A stretch of DNA of 6,109 nucleotides from Planctomycetes bacterium RBG_16_41_13. GTDB lineage: Bacteria > Planctomycetota > Brocadiia > Brocadiales > Brocadiaceae. The notes below the pieces were generated by a model that saw only the letters and a program-made list of their open reading frames with translations, was not told where the DNA came from and ran no database searches. The translations under genes and the position numbers were made by a program. Below are positions 5,325 to 6,109 of this stretch, piece by piece. The stretch is taken from positions 1 to 6,109 of the forward strand of contig MHYI01000035.1 in NCBI GenBank assembly GCA_001828295.1, given 5' to 3'. The stretch's first letter is position 1; the number at the start of each line of letters is the position of its first letter.

Positions 5325-5828
5325 TTACAATAATCCTAATTTCGCCCTTACGTTTTCATCTTTTTTTGCTACTTCATCAGAAAGCCGCTTTTTATGGAGC
5401 ATGATTTTCTGTCTTAATTCCTGGTCTGCGACGCTGGCTATTTGTATAGCCAATATTGCCGCATTGGTTGCTCCTGCTTTTCCGATGCCCATGGTTGCCA
5501 CCGGTACCCCGGAAGGCATTTGTACCGTAGAAAGCAACGAATCAAGGCCTCCCGACACTGACGTAGCCATTGGCACACCAATAACCGGAATAGGAGTAAG
5601 GCTTGCAACAACCCCTGCCAAATGTGCGGCTCCACCTGCCCCGACAATGATAGCCGTATATTTTCTTTCGGCATCCCTGGCATATGCATGTACCAGATCA
5701 GGCGAGCGGTGGGCTGAAATAACGTTTACATTAAAAGCAACGCCAAAGTCCTTTAACACATTTACCGCCTCGTTCATAGTTTCGAAGTCCGATTCGCTCC
5801 CCATGATAATCCCTATTTTCGTATGCAT
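5325..5828 (-). CDS. purE: N5-carboxyaminoimidazole ribonucleotide mutase PurE (class I)
   Basis: PurE moves the carboxyl group of N5-CAIR to give CAIR in de novo purine synthesis, acting in the cytoplasm as an octamer in known class I enzymes. The 167-residue protein shows the family signature in order: IIMGSESDFETM (7-18), the active-site loop SAHRSPD (38-44) with His40, GAGGAAHLAGVVAS (63-76), PVIGVPM (81-87), GLDSLLSTVQMPSGVPVAT (94-112) and ATNAAILA (120-127). The MPSGVPVAT form points to the bacterial class I mutase, not the class II AIR carboxylase. The frame is open upstream to 5903, but the extra 25 residues are not family-like, and GGAGGA sits 4 nt before the ATG at 5828, so that start is chosen. 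Class I enzymes normally need PurK to make N5-CAIR; purK is not in this window. mtnA follows 135 nt downstream. Confidence 0.95.
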   Translation of the reverse strand: MHTKIGIIMGSESDFETMNEAVNVLKDFGVAFNVNVISAHRSPDLVHAYARDAERKYTAIIVGAGGAAHLAGVVASLTPIPVIGVPMATSVSGGLDSLLSTVQMPSGVPVATMGIGKAGATNAAILAIQIASVADQELRQKIMLHKKRLSDEVAKKDENVRAKLGLL

Positions 5829-5832
5829 AGTA

Positions 5833-5838
5833 TCCTCC
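5833..5838 (-). promoter_or_regulatory. ribosome binding site of purE (GGAGGA)
   Basis: GGAGGA on the minus strand lies 4 nt before ATG 5828. It decides between this start and the earlier in-frame ATG at 5903. Confidence 0.8.
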
Positions 5839-6109
5839 ACAAGGAAACACTCATTTGTCCTCAGATCGCCAACAAAAAAAAGAATAATAACAACCCACAT
5901 CACCCCCTCTTTTTAGAAGAAAATAAGAATACATTTCATATCGCAGCAAAGCCGCAACCAAAAAGAGTCTAACCACAAAGGGCACAAAGAATACAGAACG
6001 CAAAGGACACAAAGAAAAACTTACAAAGAAAAGAAGTTTTTACAGGGTAATACTATAGTATAAAGAAAATGTGAAACAGTAAATCAAGCCTTTTACTCAT
6101 AGAGAGTTG
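5839..6109. other. non-coding region upstream of purE
   Basis: Apart from repeat copy C, I see no gene, RNA gene or convincing promoter here. An A/T-rich stretch at about 5870-5935 is the likeliest place for the purE promoter, but no clear -35/-10 pair stands out. The last 45 bases show no recognisable feature. Confidence 0.5.
5943..6061 (-). repeat. dispersed intergenic repeat, copy C (inverted, expanded)
   Basis: Read on the minus strand this begins ATAGTATTACCCTGTAAAAAC, nearly identical to copy A through TAAGTTTTTCTTTGTG. It then has an extra stretch of about 24 nt (TCCTTTGCG, TTCTGTATTCTTTGTG) before CCCTTTGTGGTTA and CTCTTTTTGGTTGCGG. It ends with a short palindrome-like GCGGC-TTT-GCTGC. 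Its outer end overlaps a perfect 12-bp palindrome, ATACTATAGTAT (6050-6061). It lies upstream of purE, about 115 nt from the start codon, and is inverted relative to copies A and B. Confidence 0.75.

Noticed and set aside
5829..5903. N-terminal extension of PurE from the ATG at 5903
   Set aside because: The 25 extra residues are not family-like, and a strong GGAGGA site directly precedes ATG 5828.
5098..5916. 272-codon open frame on the plus strand opposite purE and the start of mtnA
   Set aside because: It mirrors conserved PurE codons, has a Cys/Ser/Thr-rich composition and no ribosome binding site, while purE is certain on the other strand.

Overview
The window holds two gene groups that converge on a gene-poor, repeat-bearing middle. 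GC content is moderate. The long, well-conserved proteins, the MutL-type ATPase next to a barrel-sandwich-like protein, and the dispersed 'CTTTGTGCCCTTTGTGGTTA' intergenic element together remind me of an environmental anaerobe, most likely an anammox planctomycete (Brocadiales: Brocadia, Kuenenia or Jettenia). That assignment rests on recall of protein and repeat style. No taxonomic marker is present, so it is inference only.

Positions 2-3220, plus strand: the 3' end of an unrecognised gene enters from outside the window. It is followed 33 nt later by a gene for a MutL-family ATPase of the ASKHA fold, the glutamate-mutase accessory type and not the mismatch-repair protein. That gene has a normal family sequence from end to end, but the reading frame slips twice by one base (near 1325 and near 1722-1743), so no single ORF encodes it. 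A 374-residue protein follows 44 nt downstream and is intact. It has a lipoyl/RnfC-like beta-sandwich segment and a KOW-like C-terminus. The close, co-directional packing suggests one transcription unit. MutL proteins are thought to protect or reactivate B12-dependent mutases, but no mutase subunit is present here, so the job of this pair is unknown.

Positions 3221-3497: no gene. This stretch contains a 12-bp-stem inverted repeat (a possible terminator region) and copy A of a dispersed repeat. Positions 3498-3776, minus strand: a small lipoprotein with a charged, helix-forming tail. Positions 3777-4139: no gene. This stretch holds a tandem 9-mer upstream of the lipoprotein gene, a 7-bp-period degenerate tract of about 68 bp, and copy B of the repeat.

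Positions 4140-5828, minus strand: purE (purine biosynthesis) followed after 135 nt by mtnA (methylthioribose-1-phosphate isomerase, methionine salvage). Both look intact, with clear Shine-Dalgarno sites and conserved catalytic residues. Copy C of the repeat lies upstream of purE in the opposite orientation to A and B, so the purE-mtnA unit is bracketed by inverted copies. The remaining bases to 6109 show no gene.

The most interesting items are the uncharacterised MutL/beta-sandwich pair with its broken first gene, the three-copy repeat family, and the heptanucleotide tract.
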